From: Helicoverpa zea
Lineage: Eukaryota > Arthropoda > Insecta > Lepidoptera > Noctuidae
Direction of reading: 5' to 3'
Length of the DNA: 64,000 nucleotides
Assembly (NCBI RefSeq): GCF_022581195.2
Contig: NC_061482.1
Location: forward strand, 186,001-250,000
Positions 44,001-59,000 of the stretch are shown here, in pieces. The notes under the pieces are model-generated. The model saw only the letters and a list, made by a program, of their open reading frames with translations, ran no database searches and had not been told where the DNA came from. The position numbers and the translations under genes were made by a program. How positions within the stretch are numbered: the stretch's first letter is position 1; every line of letters begins with the position of its first letter.

Positions 44001-47000
44001 ATTGAGGGGCTAGGGGGAAACTCACCTCTGAGCCACGGCCAAGATTGCACAAAGTATTAACAGTTAGGAAAACTCAGCCGAATGTGCGGATAAAGCGACC
44101 CATTGGCTCATGTAGATATCCCACCAAAAACATTAAATGTAAAATAAAGCCAATCCTCTACGCAATTCCTCCACCGTAAAAAGTTTAGAGATCGCTTAGA
44201 AGCCAAGTCCTGTTCAACTTGATTGATTTATTATTGTAATAATAAATCAATCGCTTTGCTCGAGTCTTGGCTGGGGCACTGCCGTGCCCTCAGATATTGT
44301 ATCAGCGCTGAGGCTTTTGTCCCGTATAGGGTCTCAGCATTATGCTGAGCGAGGGCCGTTTCACGCGGGTGTGACACATATTTCCCGTTATGTACCTTCT
44401 TCTCATGTCGTGTCTCTTATTGCAATTCGTATTTTTTTTTGCATTTTCATTTGTTTTTGTCCATGTGTCACTCGCGTGAATAAAATGTTTTTCTTTCTTT
44501 CTTTGGAATTTAATTTTATGAAATCTAATAGAAACTAGTAATTTTTGAAGGGGGTTACAATGAGGGGGGAAAGTAGCTGGAGAGGTACCTCGGCCATGTC
44601 GGAGAGCAGCTTGGCGACGAGGTGCGCGTGTTTCTTGGTGGTGTGTCCGCGCATGAACCAGGCGGCGGGGGGCGCGCCGGCCACGCTGCCGCCCATGCTC
44701 ACGGCAGCCGGGCTGGCGCCGCTCGTGCCCTTCACCTTCACTTGCACCGTGATGGCCTTGCCCAGATAGCACACCAGGTGCTCCAAGAGCGTCACTCTAC
44801 ACAATATACTTATCGCTTAGCTTTATGAATTTACACAAATCAGTCCATAATTTTAAGGAATTACTAATACTGAAGAAGTTAAGATGTAGGAGGGATATGT
44901 GACACGCGCGCGATTGAGTTTTGGTAAGAAGTAAAACTGCGAGATTTTATTTATTTGATTACACTTACATAAATCTAAGTAAATTTCTTACAAGGGAAAC
45001 TTAAAAATAAAGAAAATTGAAAAAAATAAATAGAAACAACATAAAGCTTTACAATAACTAAGTAACAATTGGTTAATACTATTTAAATCAGAGTAGGTAA
45101 GTACATGCCTTGCAAAGAAAACTTCAAATTAGAAATATAATAAACATTAAATAAAACTTTAGAATAACCAAGTAACAATTAAATGGTATAACTTTCGCAA
45201 AATTTTAGACACGAAGACATTATATGGGTAAATTTGTCCTCAAAAAGAACGCAGTCCGGGTCGGCTTCCACAAGCTTATTTATTGTGCTCAACACACGCG
45301 GTACGGGAGACGCAGCACGGGCTGCGGTCCGTCATGAAGGCACGTCCAGCAGACGATGCTTTCTGCAGCGGAGGTAATTAATCGGTGTGTATAGTCGAAC
45401 CAGCTCATTATATATAGTAGTAGTATAGTAAGTTCAACTCAGTCTTGCGCGCGGCCTTATGTGTGGGTAACCCTTGTACATACACAGTGACTTTGTGTGC
45501 GTGACAAGAGGTACAGTCGGGTACAAATACAGTTATTTAGGGGTTACGGCTGTTTAAAGAAAAACAGTTATTACGTAATTTAATGTTTATTTATTTATAA
45601 TGATTCTGAATCGCTACTTGAAAAATCAAATGATGAATTTTCGGATTCGCTACTCTCACCGAGGTAAATTATAAATTTTGACTCCATGTCAAAATGTCTA
45701 TAGTATTTTTCTTTTTTCTTTTGTACATGTCGACAAGTATTACCCAACATCCCTTCATCAATATGACTTAAACGTTCATTTATGAGTTTCATTATTTCCG
45801 TCTTATTTTGGTCGACATTATGCGAAGCAATATTATTTTTTTAAATTCCCCACACATTTTGTTTACATTATTATACTAGATTATACGTCTTTTTACATTC
45901 TTACTCCACACTTTTATTTATTGTCCGCGTACCCCGAGATCTAGAAAATATGTAAGGAGTATTTAATTCATCTTAGATATTTCACCTCATTTATTCTGTC
46001 AACGTCAATTTGAAAAAACTTATGAGAAAATAATGAAAAACTGTAAAATGTAATAATAAAAAGCTTTGAATGTTGTTTCATTTTTTGAAACGCTACCTAA
46101 CTCCTTAAACATTTTCTCCGTGAAGAACTAGACATTTTCGTAAACGACTGTACCCATAACAAAAAGCGATAAGAACACGTCATGCTCGGACGACGTCACT
46201 GTCACACGAATGAAAGTTGTATATTTACAAGCCGACGCACACATAGGGCCGCGCGCAAATCTGAGTTGAACTATCTATAGTATAGTAGATAAAGACTTTA
46301 GTTGTTAGTATAAATAATGTATGCGAGAAGCCGGAAATCGATCTCAGTGGCGTGCACTTGGAGAGGCCTATGTCCAGCAGTGGACTGCGATAGGCTGATG
46401 ATGATGATGATAAATAATTTATATGTAATTAAGGCGCATTTATCGCACTGGAATGGCCTTTTGAGGAAAGAGCCACATCATGCTGGTTGATCTTGTTATG
46501 TTATTGCCATTTATTGTGTATTCAAAGTAAATTGGATGTCTCATTCGAGCAAAAGTCATTACACAGCATTTAGATAAATTAAAATCCATTTCGTACTGAA
46601 ATGCCCATTCATTTATGGCATTTACGTCACTTTGCATAGCTTCACAGTTCGCCAGGGAGTCAATAGCGCAGTAAAGCTTGAGGTCATCTGGGTAGAAAAG
46701 ACACTCCGCGAATTTCGTAACTGCTGGTAAGTGGTTGACCATAATCAGGAAAAGTAGAGGCCCGAGTATTGACCCTTGACTGACCCCAGAACGTGTATGG
46801 TATGGACGTGAATCATAAACACCTAACCTTACAAATTGTCAAATTGTGACGGTCACGGAGATGTTTAAGAATGAACGATAGTGCATGTACCTGGTATTAA
46901 GTTCAGAGCCGTAATTAACGGCCGCCAACATTTTCTGCGGAGGTATCTCGGCGATGATGCGGCGCAGCAGCGAGATGACCTGGCGCTGCACGCGCTCGCT

Positions 47001-50000
47001 GCCCGCGTGCAGCAGCGCCAGCAGGTCGCGCAGCAGCTCCGTGCGCTGCGCCAGGTGCGCGCGCCCCACCGCACTGCCGCTCAGCGCCAGCAGCTGCAAC
47101 ACGCGCGAGTGAGGCGAGTGAGGCGGGTGAGGCGCGCTGCCGCCCGCCCGGGGGGAGCCGCGCACTCACCAGCGACAGCATCTCGAAGCAGTAGTTATCC
47201 TGGGGCTGGGCGACGCGCTCGGGCGCGGCGGCGCACAGCAGCGCCGTCTCCCAGTCGTCGCGCACGCGCGCCGCCTCGCAGCCGATGGCGGCCACGATGT
47301 GCGACATGACCTGACGCTGCAGCGTGGTGAGCTTGTGCCCCGCGAACAGGATGCCCACCACGTGCTCGCGCAGGTCGCTGTCGTCGGCCGGCTCCTCCGC
47401 CTCCGCGCCCGACTCGCTGCCACTACTCTCCCACTCCAGCAGCTTGCCGAACACCTGCGCACGCAACATGCTACAACGAACACAATCGGTACTAACTCCT
47501 AAACCTCATACTTGTTTCAGCCCCTTAATACTCCATGGAAGATTTACAGCTATATAAACACTTAACAATAGAATGAAGTCATAAACGACAGAGAGGCAAT
47601 TACAAGTCCTCGCTTTTAATGATTGCCTAGAAATTGTTCTGCTTCGGGTCCCGTGTCTCAAGACCCACGTGTTCATAAGAATGAGGCTGAAAACCAATAT
47701 TGGGAATAAGAATTAAGAAGAATTAAGAATAGATAGGTTATGAAACAGTGACATAGTGCAACAGCCATCTATTTCGTACATTCCTCTGCATAAGTCGACA
47801 AAGTGTTCCTTTACTATGACTTGCTTTCTATCAACTATAGTAAGTATCAATTACAGTAGTAAGTATTAGTATTGTGCAGATGTAAGAGTGTCGGAGGGAG
47901 CTACTGGTGTTGTACCTGCGAGGTGAGCAGGCGGAAGACGCGCAGCGTGTCGGCCTCGGCGAGCTGGTGCAGCAGGTGCGCGGGCGAGGCGGCGGCGGCG
48001 GGCTGCGGCGCCGGCGCGCCCAGCACGCGCACCTGGCGCACGCGCACTGCCGCCTCGGGCCCGCGCAGCTCGCAGCGCACGCGCACGGCCGCCCGCGCCG
48101 TGCCTGCCGGCCAGTGCTGAGCTTACACCACGCTCACATTATACACGCATCTCATCTACAATGGAAGAAGGCTCTCACGCGGCATAGTGTAGCACAGCCA
48201 GGTGGCGGTCTTGGGGTCGACCTCGACGTCCTGCATGTGGAACATCTCGCTGGAGCCGCCGCTGTACAGGAACGACACGAGCAGCGTCTTGTTCTGCGAC
48301 AGTGCACGGGTTAGAGTGGCGGGACGGCGGAGAGATGCCGTAGTGTCGGTGGTGGGCAGTAGTTACCGCGGTGTCGCGCGTGTTGTCCAGGTGCACGGCC
48401 AGCACGTGCGGGCGGTCGGGCGCGGCGCCGCCGGGGTACGCCACCTGGATCCACTTGGCCTTGTTGCGGTCCTCGTCGCCCGACTCCCAGAAGGTCTCGG
48501 TGCTGCCGTCGGTGAGCGCGCCCGCCATGCCTGCACGCGACGACACGCTCACGTCGCACCACCCCGTCACGTCGGGGCACGCCCACACGTAGCTCTCCTG
48601 ACACACAATTCAACACACTTGATCGTCTTTCTTCTAAGTTCTTCTTTAGCTTGTAAATTGAATGTGCGTGGACAGCTAGTCCACGTAAGGCCCGAGTTAG
48701 ATTAGGCTCCAGGTTAAGGTTGAGGGGTTGGTGTAAGGCGCACCTTGTTGAGGAAGCTGTGGTAGCTCTCCTGGATGGCGCCCAGCAGGCCCTCCTCGTA
48801 GGCACCGTCCTCCGAGTGCGACAATATCTTGCTAATCACACTGAACACTTGTGATCTGATCCCGGCAGCGTGAACAGTTCGCAATCTCTTTCAGTGGCTA
48901 TTTATTATAACACACAACATTTGACATTCAAAAAGTACCAATATGTTTATATAAAAAAATGTAATCGATTCCGTTCCATTAATATTGTAATGGAGGCAAT
49001 GCAGAGTTGTTAAGAGACTGACAGCATCCAAAACAAAATACGTACGAAAGAGAAGCCTGATGACGGAACGTTCGTAACATAATATAAATAGTATTAAAAT
49101 GAGTTGAGTAGTCAAAAATAAAAAAAACAACTAAGTTCTGTATTTACATATGGGAAAGTTAATGTTATACATTGTATCTGTTAATGTTATGTACATTGAA
49201 AAGTACCTAATACATATTTTTTTGTTGGAAGATCATGTTAAGAGGTAAATTTACAATTTTTTTGTATCGAGAAAACTTTCCGAGAAGATTAATGTATATT
49301 TTTTTCGCAGTCAAAAACTGTATAGATTTTCCGTCAAAAATAGTTTGAGACAAGCCGATTTGGGTGTTGCGAGCGCATTTAGAGACCTGTGCAGGAAGGC
49401 ACGATCGTGCGGCGAGTAGTGCAGCGCCCAGCAGCGCACGGCCTGCAGCGCGGCGGCGCTGGCGGGCGCCAGCGAGGGCGCCAGCGCGCTCACCGACCCC
49501 AGGAACGCGTGGAAGGCCGCGCGAGCGCCGCGCGCTGCCCGCGCTCCCGGGCAGATGGCCCAGCCGCTCGCTGTCGGCACCGCGCCGCGGCTGTTCTCCT
49601 GACCCGCGTTTTGCTGCGCCACACCGAACAGGGTTAGCTGATGTTCTCCTAGCCGATCATCGGCTACGACGGCTGTTCTCAAGTAAGGAGATTAACCAAC
49701 TGCGCACGACATTATTATAGTGCACAAGCATTTGCACAGACACAGGTGCACTCACCATTCCTTTACTCTCATAGCCCGATGGGACGACAATCCGATACGG
49801 CCGGAGAGAGATCATACGCAAGACCGACATTTACGTGCTCTCCGATGCACGGGTGTATCAATCACCAACTTCCAGGTTCCGGGCTGCTTTGTGAAAGTCC
49901 TCTAAAATCCACAAAGCGATTTCGGGCCGACTCGGGAATCGAACCCGAGAGCTCGTGGTCAGCAGCCGCACTCGTGACGGCTAGAGCAATAAGGCAGTAG

Positions 50001-53000
50001 TACAGTAGTGGGGTAAGGCGGTGGCACCTCCTTGTTGTCGTCGAGCGCGGCCGCGGCGGGCGGCACGATGCGCGCGAAGCGGTCGAGCGCGTTGCAGAAC
50101 CACCACATGACGTCGTGCACGCACGTGGGCTGCGTCGCCGACCGCAGCAGCCAGTTCAGCGCCTGCGCACACCACGCACACGTCTACACTAGCCACCCAC
50201 TACAACCTGCCTCGATCAATCTTTCATTTTGCACTATTTTGCAGGGGTTTTTTACCGTTTTACCCACGGAGGAGAAATTTGTACCCCATAGTTTGTAAAA
50301 TGTAGTTTCACAAAATTTGTTCTTAACTTATGCCCACAAAAGAATGAGGTAATTACAAAAAACAATGATTAGCATTCTTCCAGCAAGCACACAATATCCC
50401 ACTCTGTACAGTACTTAGAAAAATCTAAAAAAATCTGTGAAATTCAAGAAAAATATAGAAAAATTCTATGAAAATGTTTACTTTTCCTGTAATAATGGGT
50501 TATTTATCAATTATTTTTATCGACTTAAAAAATAGCGTCTCAACAATTTAGAAGCTCTGTGGTTAAAAATCAATTTCTGTAATATGGTTTAGTAGTAAAG
50601 ATAAATAAAACAGCCAAACGTCATTAATCAATCACTATGTTGACAGGTGAGAGGCATACCATAAGGACGGTTCACCCGCCGCAAGACACAATATAATACT
50701 AATAGAATATAATTTAGAAACCCCGCCAAACAAAGCCAGTTCAAACTGTTTAATTGTCATTCACCATTTTTTGTATGGTGTACCAGACTAGTTGTAGTAT
50801 GGTGTAAGACCAGGCCTGGGTCCATAAATTTTGAAACAAGTCCCTTACCAGACATCGACAAAGAATGGTAATGTTATTATTTGTTGACCTCAAAGGCGTA
50901 CTGTCTGACAGTATTGATCCTGACGGCGGCGTCCATCTTCTGTCGATGCGCGTGCAGGTCGCGCTTGGCGAGGATGAAGGCCATGACGGGGCTGGCCAGC
51001 AGCGCGTCGGCGTCCACGCAGGGCGCCTCGAAGGCCGACAGCTCAGCGCCCGCCGGCGCCTCGCCGCCGCCGATGAGCCGCCGCAGCGCCGCGCTCGGCT
51101 GCGCCAGCAGCGACGAGCCCGCGCCTGCACACCTCACCACGTTAACACTACACTCACATCTAACCCAAACTAGACATTTTTGTGCTCTATATTTCAGGTT
51201 AGGTAAGGCTAGTTTATACCTACAAAGTGTTTCGTAATCACATTAAATTAAATACGTTAATTTACTGGTTAATATACACACATCAAAAAAAGTTTGCCCG
51301 TCTTAGTCGCGATGAGTTCTAAACCGCTCATCGCCAACGAAGTTTTGGCATTCATTAATCATGCCATCGATTATATGGATGAGGTCAGCATCGTGCAGAT
51401 CTGCAGATCAGCCTACAACGAGGAGGAGGTTTGCTGTGCAAAGCTGCTGCTATTCAAGTCGCTCGGACAACTCGAGCAGATGCCATCCTGCCGAAGGGAC
51501 GGTGGCGACAAGAGCCTGCAGGACATCATCTCCCTGCTGAAAAGGACGGATCCTGACGACGTGCCTGAATTCGTGGCGAAGGACTTACATAAGCTGCCTC
51601 CCGTCACGTTCGATCACGTCGACGTCACCAGGCTGTTGAAAGACATAACGTGTCTTAAGGCAAGCCTGGAGGATATGAAGTCCAAGATGGAAGCGTCACA
51701 GGTTACTATCAATGACGTGCGTGGTGAAGTAGCGTTGTTGCGCAACGCTGTTTCTATAAGTGGGTCATTGGATGTATTGAATGTGAATACTCGTCGCGGG
51801 GCACAAAATGCGTCCGTCATCAGTTTCGAGTCGGCGAATTCGAGTGCGTCACCGGTCGTCGATGTCGCTGACGATGCACCCCGCCCCGCCGCCGCTGTGT
51901 CAACACCTGCGGCCGAACCTCGCGTAGGAACCAATGTTCCTAAACGCGCCTACGCAGCAGTAGCAGCCACCAACAAGCTCGCTGTGACGCAAACAAAGCG
52001 GGCCAAAGCAAAAGGGGGTAAACAAACCCGTGGCACATCACAGCCACAGACTGGTCCTAAGAAGGACACGTGCGACAAGGATGGCTTCATAAAGGTAGAA
52101 AGGAGAAAAAAGAGGCCACCTTGTAGGAATCAGTGCGGTACCGCACAAACTGGACCCAACATCCTGCTGCGTCCTGCAGTACCAACGACGCAGCTGTACG
52201 TGTCCCGTCTACATCACACCACGACGGTGGAGCAGATCGTGGAGTATGTTCGATCAAAGACCAACTGGACCTTGAGGGTGGCGAAGTTGGAGTCGCGCCA
52301 CAATACGAACTTCAATTCGTTCATGGTGCGAGTTCCAACTCATCACGTCGAGACATTCCTCAAGGAAGAGTTTTGGCCGAAGGGTGTCGTCTATCGGAGG
52401 TTCCGAGGATGGCTACGCGACACCTCGCAGCGTAGCACGACGCCGACACTTCGTGTGCATTAGATTTAAGTAGTTTATATAAAATATGTATTAGTATATG
52501 ATTTAATGTTATAATATTTATGTACAGTGTTTTCTATGGCAAGGCCCATAGAAAACACTGTGCCTGATTTAAATAAATAAATAAAAATAAAAAAATAAAT
52601 AAATTCCCCATTCCGTGATACCTCTGCAACGTAGCCACGACACAGGATTGGGATATAGCAAGTCTGCGTGCTATTACTCTCGTGGTGTATCCTTCTTCCC
52701 TCAAAGTTACTATTCTAGCTCGTAATCTCTGATAATCCTCTTGGCATGTTTTCAATCACAACTTTCCGCGAACAATATCTTGAATCGCTTATGTTTGATC
52801 AGATTTCTAAATGAGCGTAAGCTAGGACTGAAAGCGTCATTGTTTTATGTTCGAATTTTAAAATAAATAATGTAAAAAGAAGAAAAAATCATAATATAAT
52901 GTACAGTAACAAAAAAGATTTCAGTTTTTCGAAGTGATAGTCTTTAATGCGATGAAGTACGACAAACCCGATAATTATTGTTAAAAAGTCGCGATTGGCC

Positions 53001-56000
53001 CGTTCGTGCAAGTAAAATTAGTGCGAATTGACTAGTGGCCCATTAAATTAACTTATGTAGATGAACAATAAATTAAAGACAATTATTTAATTCCAAATAA
53101 AAATAAAATAATAGTGAGGTATAAAAAAGGTCGTGGTGGCCTAGTGGGTTAAGAACCAACCTCTCAAGTACGAGGGCGCGGGTTCGATTCCAGGTCAGGT
53201 AAGTACCAATGCAACTTTTCTAAGTTTGTATGTATTTTCTAAATATATCTTAGACGTCAATGACTGTGTTTTGGATGGCACGTTAAACTGTAGGTTCCGG
53301 CTGTCATTTAAGTGGTAACGAGTGGTATAATTCACTAGTGAAGCCACATTTGTTATACTTGATTGAAATATGGGGCAGTGCACCAAAAACAAAACTCTCA
53401 CAACTACAAATCACACAAAATAAACTAATAAAAATGCTTTTCAACTATCCATACCTAACAGAAACGACAAAGATATACAAAGACACAAAATTAATGAATA
53501 TAAAACAATTATACACTTACAACATATGCATTTTCATCAGAAAAGTTCTTAACAAAACCATACACTCAAATATTACTCTTACACAACACAAACAAGTCAC
53601 TCAACGAAGTACCCGGCGAGCAAGTCTATTAGTTTTACCAAAAATAAGAACAAATTATGGCAAAAAAATGCTCACATTTGAAGGAGCACAGCTATACAAT
53701 AAAATACCTTCACGCATAAGAAACCTGCACTCATTCAACGCATTCAAAACTCAACTTTACAAATATTTACTAAATCTAAATCAAATACCCGAAAAATGAA
53801 TGTGTTGAATGGGACTTGTTTATTGTCGTGTTTTGTCCAGATGTTGTCGAACCTAACCTTACCTACCTATGTTGTTATGTTCTCAAGTAAGTGACATGTA
53901 TGTTATTATTGAGAATAAAGATTCTTTAAACCTAACGTGTAGTGTGTATGAGTGTGTGAGAGACCTGTGAGCGTGTCCTGGTGCGTGGGCGCATGCGCGG
54001 GCTCGGGCGGGCTGGCGGCGTGCTTGAGGTCGCGCGCGCCCGCCTGCCCCATGGACACGGAGCGGTGCACGCGCCAGCCGCCCTCCGCGCCGCCCGCGCC
54101 GCGTCCGCCGCCCGCGCACGTCTGCACAACACATACAAACTCTAAGGTCAACACATTTATTTCATTTAGGCCTTTACAAGCACTTATGAACGTCAAAAAT
54201 AGGTTTGATTCCAGCTGCCCATTCCATACTGACGGTGCCGCAAGCAACAAAGAATTTTTCACCGATTGTTGTTTTCTCGTGGCGTTTCGCTCACTTAGGA
54301 TGCACCTTTATCTTTATTATTTTTAACCTATAATGTCCCACTGCTGGGCGAAGTCCTCAACATTTTGCTTCCACACGTCTCGATCTTTCGACCGAGTCCC
54401 CCAGTCTCGACGCATAAAAAATATTTTAAAAAAATATATGTATGTGCATTTTACAAAGGACTAGTTGAAGAGATAAAAAAAAAGCTTGTATTTACAATGG
54501 GCGCGAGCGCGGGTGGCACGGGGCGGCCGAGCGAGTGGTAGCGCGCGGCGTCGGCGGCGCCGGCGTCGGGCGGCGCGGCGCCCAGCGCGGACAGGCACTG
54601 GAAGGGCGGCGCAGGCTGCCACACGCTGCCGGGCGGCGTGGGCGGCCCGCGTGCCCCGCTCTCCCACGCGCTCGAGCTCGGTGGCTCTGCCAACAAAACC
54701 TCATTATGTTGTGCATCCATCATGACGTCACGGCAGATACCTCATTTATCCTCTGAGCAGTTTTATGTAGATCACAAAAAAAAACAAAATGGGCTACCTA
54801 TCCAGAGTTGGGCGTGAGACATACCCGGATTAGTGAGAGGCGCCAGGTCGAGCAGAAAGACGGCGTTGTCCTTGATGATATTGTGGTCGATGTCTGGCGG
54901 AGGGTCGGCGCGCGCGCACACCACCATCTCGGCGCGGCTCTTGGCGCGGCCCTGGCGCAGCGACGGCGCCGCCTTCATCGTCTTGTCGAAGCACTTCTCG
55001 CAGAACATGTACCACAGCTGCCGGTACGCTGCACACAAGCGACACGTGAGGATGGGAGGACGCGGGCAGGGGGTGGTGGGGGTGAGGGTGCGGGCGGCAC
55101 TCACCCTGCGCCATCTGGCCGCAGTAGGGCTGGGGCGGCGGCGGGTGGTGGTGCGGCGGCGGCGAGGGCGCGCGGTAGGCGCCGGCGCGGTCGAAGCCGC
55201 GCGTGGTGTGCGCCGCGCAGCCGGGGTGCGCCGCGCGCATGTGCGCCGCCAGCGGGGGCGCCACGTGCGCGCCGCCGCACAGCTCGCACGGCACTGCGCT
55301 CAGACACAAGCTCACTGAGACCAACACGGTGCAACGTGGATACCAATCACATCATAAGCCTTTCATCTTTACAAACCGTTGTTAAATGTTGCCAAATTAC
55401 GGCCCAAGATCACGTTAAGGTTGTCTACAAGGCGATTCAAATTTCGTGAAATTTCTCGCTTACTGATTAATTAAACAAGTGCATGTTTGTGATAAACAGT
55501 GTTTATCGTACTGTCGGTGAACTTGGGTCAAAAAAAAAATTAAACAATGATATTTCACTACTTACCAGAATATGGTGTTTTGCCGCTTCTGGTATTCCAA
55601 TCTCTCTTCTTACGAATACCGCTGTGAGATCTTGGCTCTTCATTTTCATTCTTCTCCTCTTTTTTCAATCTAATAATTAATGAGATTGAATTAATGACAA
55701 ATCGTTAGGATCATAGAGTGCGGCCCGGCTTTCATTTCAATATGTTTATCAGTCGATTCGGGTAGTCGGATACCAGAAAGTCAGACGACGAATTTTATCA
55801 AGAAGTATTAGAGAACCAGGTTCCATGTGGCATACTGATTACCTACTCAACTACATCCGGTTAAGATTGGAAACCGACCCCAATAGTTTAGGAAAAGGCT
55901 AGGCAGGTGAATTATCGCGAATCACTAATTACATTTTGTACCTATAAAACTTGCACTTTACGTCGTAATTCTATAACTCGAGAACGGGCTCACGTATCCA

Positions 56001-59000
56001 AACCAAATGTTTAGGCTTCATTCGCACTAAGTAGTAGATGTTTCATCTATGTGAAGTTTACACAAAATCGGTGGAACGGTTCTTCATTGATCACATATTA
56101 TTATTGATGGTGTAGTTATATGGTAGTGAAGCAGGTAAAGACGACCACAAGTGGATTGGTCAGTGTGTGTGTGAGTGCGGCTCACCTGTCGGTGGCGGCG
56201 CCGAGCTGCGGCGCGTCGCACAGCGCGTCCCAGAGCGCCACGAGCGCGCGCATCGCCGGCGGCAGCACGCTCACCACGCACCGCGCCGCGCCCGCTGCAC
56301 ACATACACATACACACTACATCTTACTAGCCAACTAACAACTACTACTTCCCGGGATTAATGCTATTTTCTAGGTTATCAGGTTTAGGAATAGCCAGAGT
56401 GAGTATAAAATGTATCTCTTTATAGTAAAAACTCAGTTGTTATGAATCATTCTTGTAAGTAAAAGACATTTCAAATCCATCTGCCATATTAATGTTGTAG
56501 CTGCAAGCCCCACTGAAGTCTCGCGCGCCGAGCTAGCATATTTATACGGCGCGTTTCGAGCGTTCTCATTGACCGGCGCGGATTGTGATAAACTCGCGCC
56601 ATACACTACGAAATCACTGTTTTAGCATTCAAGTAGGCAGGCATTTTAGTAAAATATATTCATTCTTACCTCGACTGTGGAGTTTAATTTATCTACACCT
56701 ATTTGCGCTACAATGTCATCCATAAAACTAGTTTTATTTAAACCATCTGCCATAATTTATTTAACTTCAATAACAGTGGATTCTTCATACAAAGTAGGTA
56801 CCATTCCCGGTTTAAAACCCAAATTCTAAAAATATACCTCCGCTCCATCAGTCTCTAACTTGAAAAACACAAGACTTACGTAAAAACTAGCAATCGTTTT
56901 ACACGCTTAGGGGCATGGTAACTACCTAAACCGCAAAAGGAATATATCTACAATTTCAGTTTTGTAGTCGTTATAGTTGGCGAGATTTGTTTGCATAAGC
57001 GTATTCAGTTAGTGAGGAGTAGGTACGCACGGGGCTCGGTGCTGGGCCCGGGCAGGTCCTCCTCGCGGATGGGCGCGTCGCAGTCGAGCCTGCGCAGCCG
57101 GCTGGCGCTCGCCTCGGCGCCCGAGCGCGCCAGCGACTCCAGCGTCGTCGGGTGGATGCGTAGGTACAGCCCTGCTCCCGGCACCACCGCCAATGCAATC
57201 AAAAACATACACAACTACATTCTGCACAATACTAAAACAGAGCACAGAATGCATAACGATATATTATATTTTTTTCAATAAAGCATCAGTATTGTTTCAT
57301 AAATGGAGCAGCCATTAAGATTTTATGTTTATATGATGAAAAGTGAGTTCGGTGGTGATGGTCGGTTTTGCTATTATAAGCGTGTTAAAAAGACAGTAGC
57401 ACAATGTAGTGTGTTTTTAAGACGCTTATATGCGCGAGTCCTCGCATGATTTGTGAGGATATTCGGTGCACTGACCCGCGTTGGAGACCTCGACGGAGTG
57501 TCGCTGGTGGCGCGGCGGCGCGGCGGGCGGCGCGGGCCGCGTCACCACGCGCGCGCCCTGCTTCGGCAGCGCCGGGTGGAACTTCAGGAAGGCGGCGCAC
57601 GCGATCGCGTCGTGCACGATCCCTGCGCCAACAACATCCGCTCACCGACCATTACTTACAACTAACTTATTGTTATCTGCCGTCTTATTCAATTCATTGA
57701 CTTTTCGATTGAAAGTTCAAAGTGAACTGACTGCGCCAGAAGAGAGATTTATTTTTGCCGAGTTTATGAATGTATTGTTTTTTATCTGACTAGTTAAATC
57801 TAAGGGTCGGTTCACATAGACCGGCTCGGAGAGCATCGGCGCGCATTTTTTTCACACAAACAATAAACCTTACTACAAAATACTGAGTATTTGATTTTCA
57901 ACTTGTTAAGAATTTGCTGTCCTCTCCGAGTCGGTCTGTGTGGACGGACCCTAAATGTGTCTTCATTCTTCTTCGTTGTAAGAGTTCTACTGAGTAACAT
58001 CAAAGTTATAAAAAATATAAAGAAAATAATTTTGTAATAGGTTGTGTTAGGGAAGTAGCAGAATCAAATAATTTAGTATTACGACACCGCCTTACACTAT
58101 ATTGAACCTTCAAGATATAATGTTATTTTGTCACTTAGGAAAAGAAATAAAAATGTAAAAAAGTCTCTTCAATAAACTCATAAGAGCAAGATCATCTTTA
58201 ATTTCAAGCAAGTTCCTTTAGGAAACAGGTTGTAACAGTTTATGAAAGATAGATGTTTATTAGAAAGGTATCAGTGTAGATGGGTGAACAGTATACCCTC
58301 GTGCCAGAGCAGCGCGGCGAACACGGCGCGCAGGCACTCGGCCTGGCCGGGGCTGAGCGCGTGCGTGCGCGGCGGCGGCGGCGCGGGCGCGGCGCGGCTC
58401 GGCAGCAGCGGCGGCGGCGAGCCCGCCCGCCGGTACGCGCGCGCGCGGCTCGCCAGCAGCGACCGCGCCACGCTCTTGGGGCTGCGACGCCCGCTCTCCT
58501 GCATAAACCAATACACCTATGTACTTTTCAATGTTTGTGACTGTGTTTTCCGCATCCTGGGTTAGCTTCTTTCTATATCCAGATCCTATGTTACTCGGGG
58601 ATAGTATACAGGGTTACTGGTAAGTAGACCGCATCCTTTCAGGAGGTGATAGTACTGGTCAATACGGACAAATTTGACCCTGGGATATACTGGGCAAAAG
58701 TTAACCCGTTTCAAGATAATCGAATTTTAAGATCGATTCTTTACAAGTCGTCTAGGTACACGTATACATTTTTATTACTAGTTAAAAGTCTCGTTTTTGC
58801 GAGTTTTTGTGTATTTTGTGGCTTTTTGGATAGCTAGACAAATGTAGATGTTTTTTAAGTATTCTGCACAAAAAAATGAAGAGTAATATTTTTGAGAAAA
58901 TATCTACTAAAAAAGTAATTGCTGTTCGCTATAATTTCCTCTGTGATTTGTACAGTTTTATGGTTTGTTATTATGAAATGATTCATCTTCTATCCAAAAA

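Noticed and set aside
54808..55449. Plus-strand ORF of 213 codons
   Set aside because: It crosses exons and introns of highwire, is composed of Arg/Ala/Gly, and has no support.
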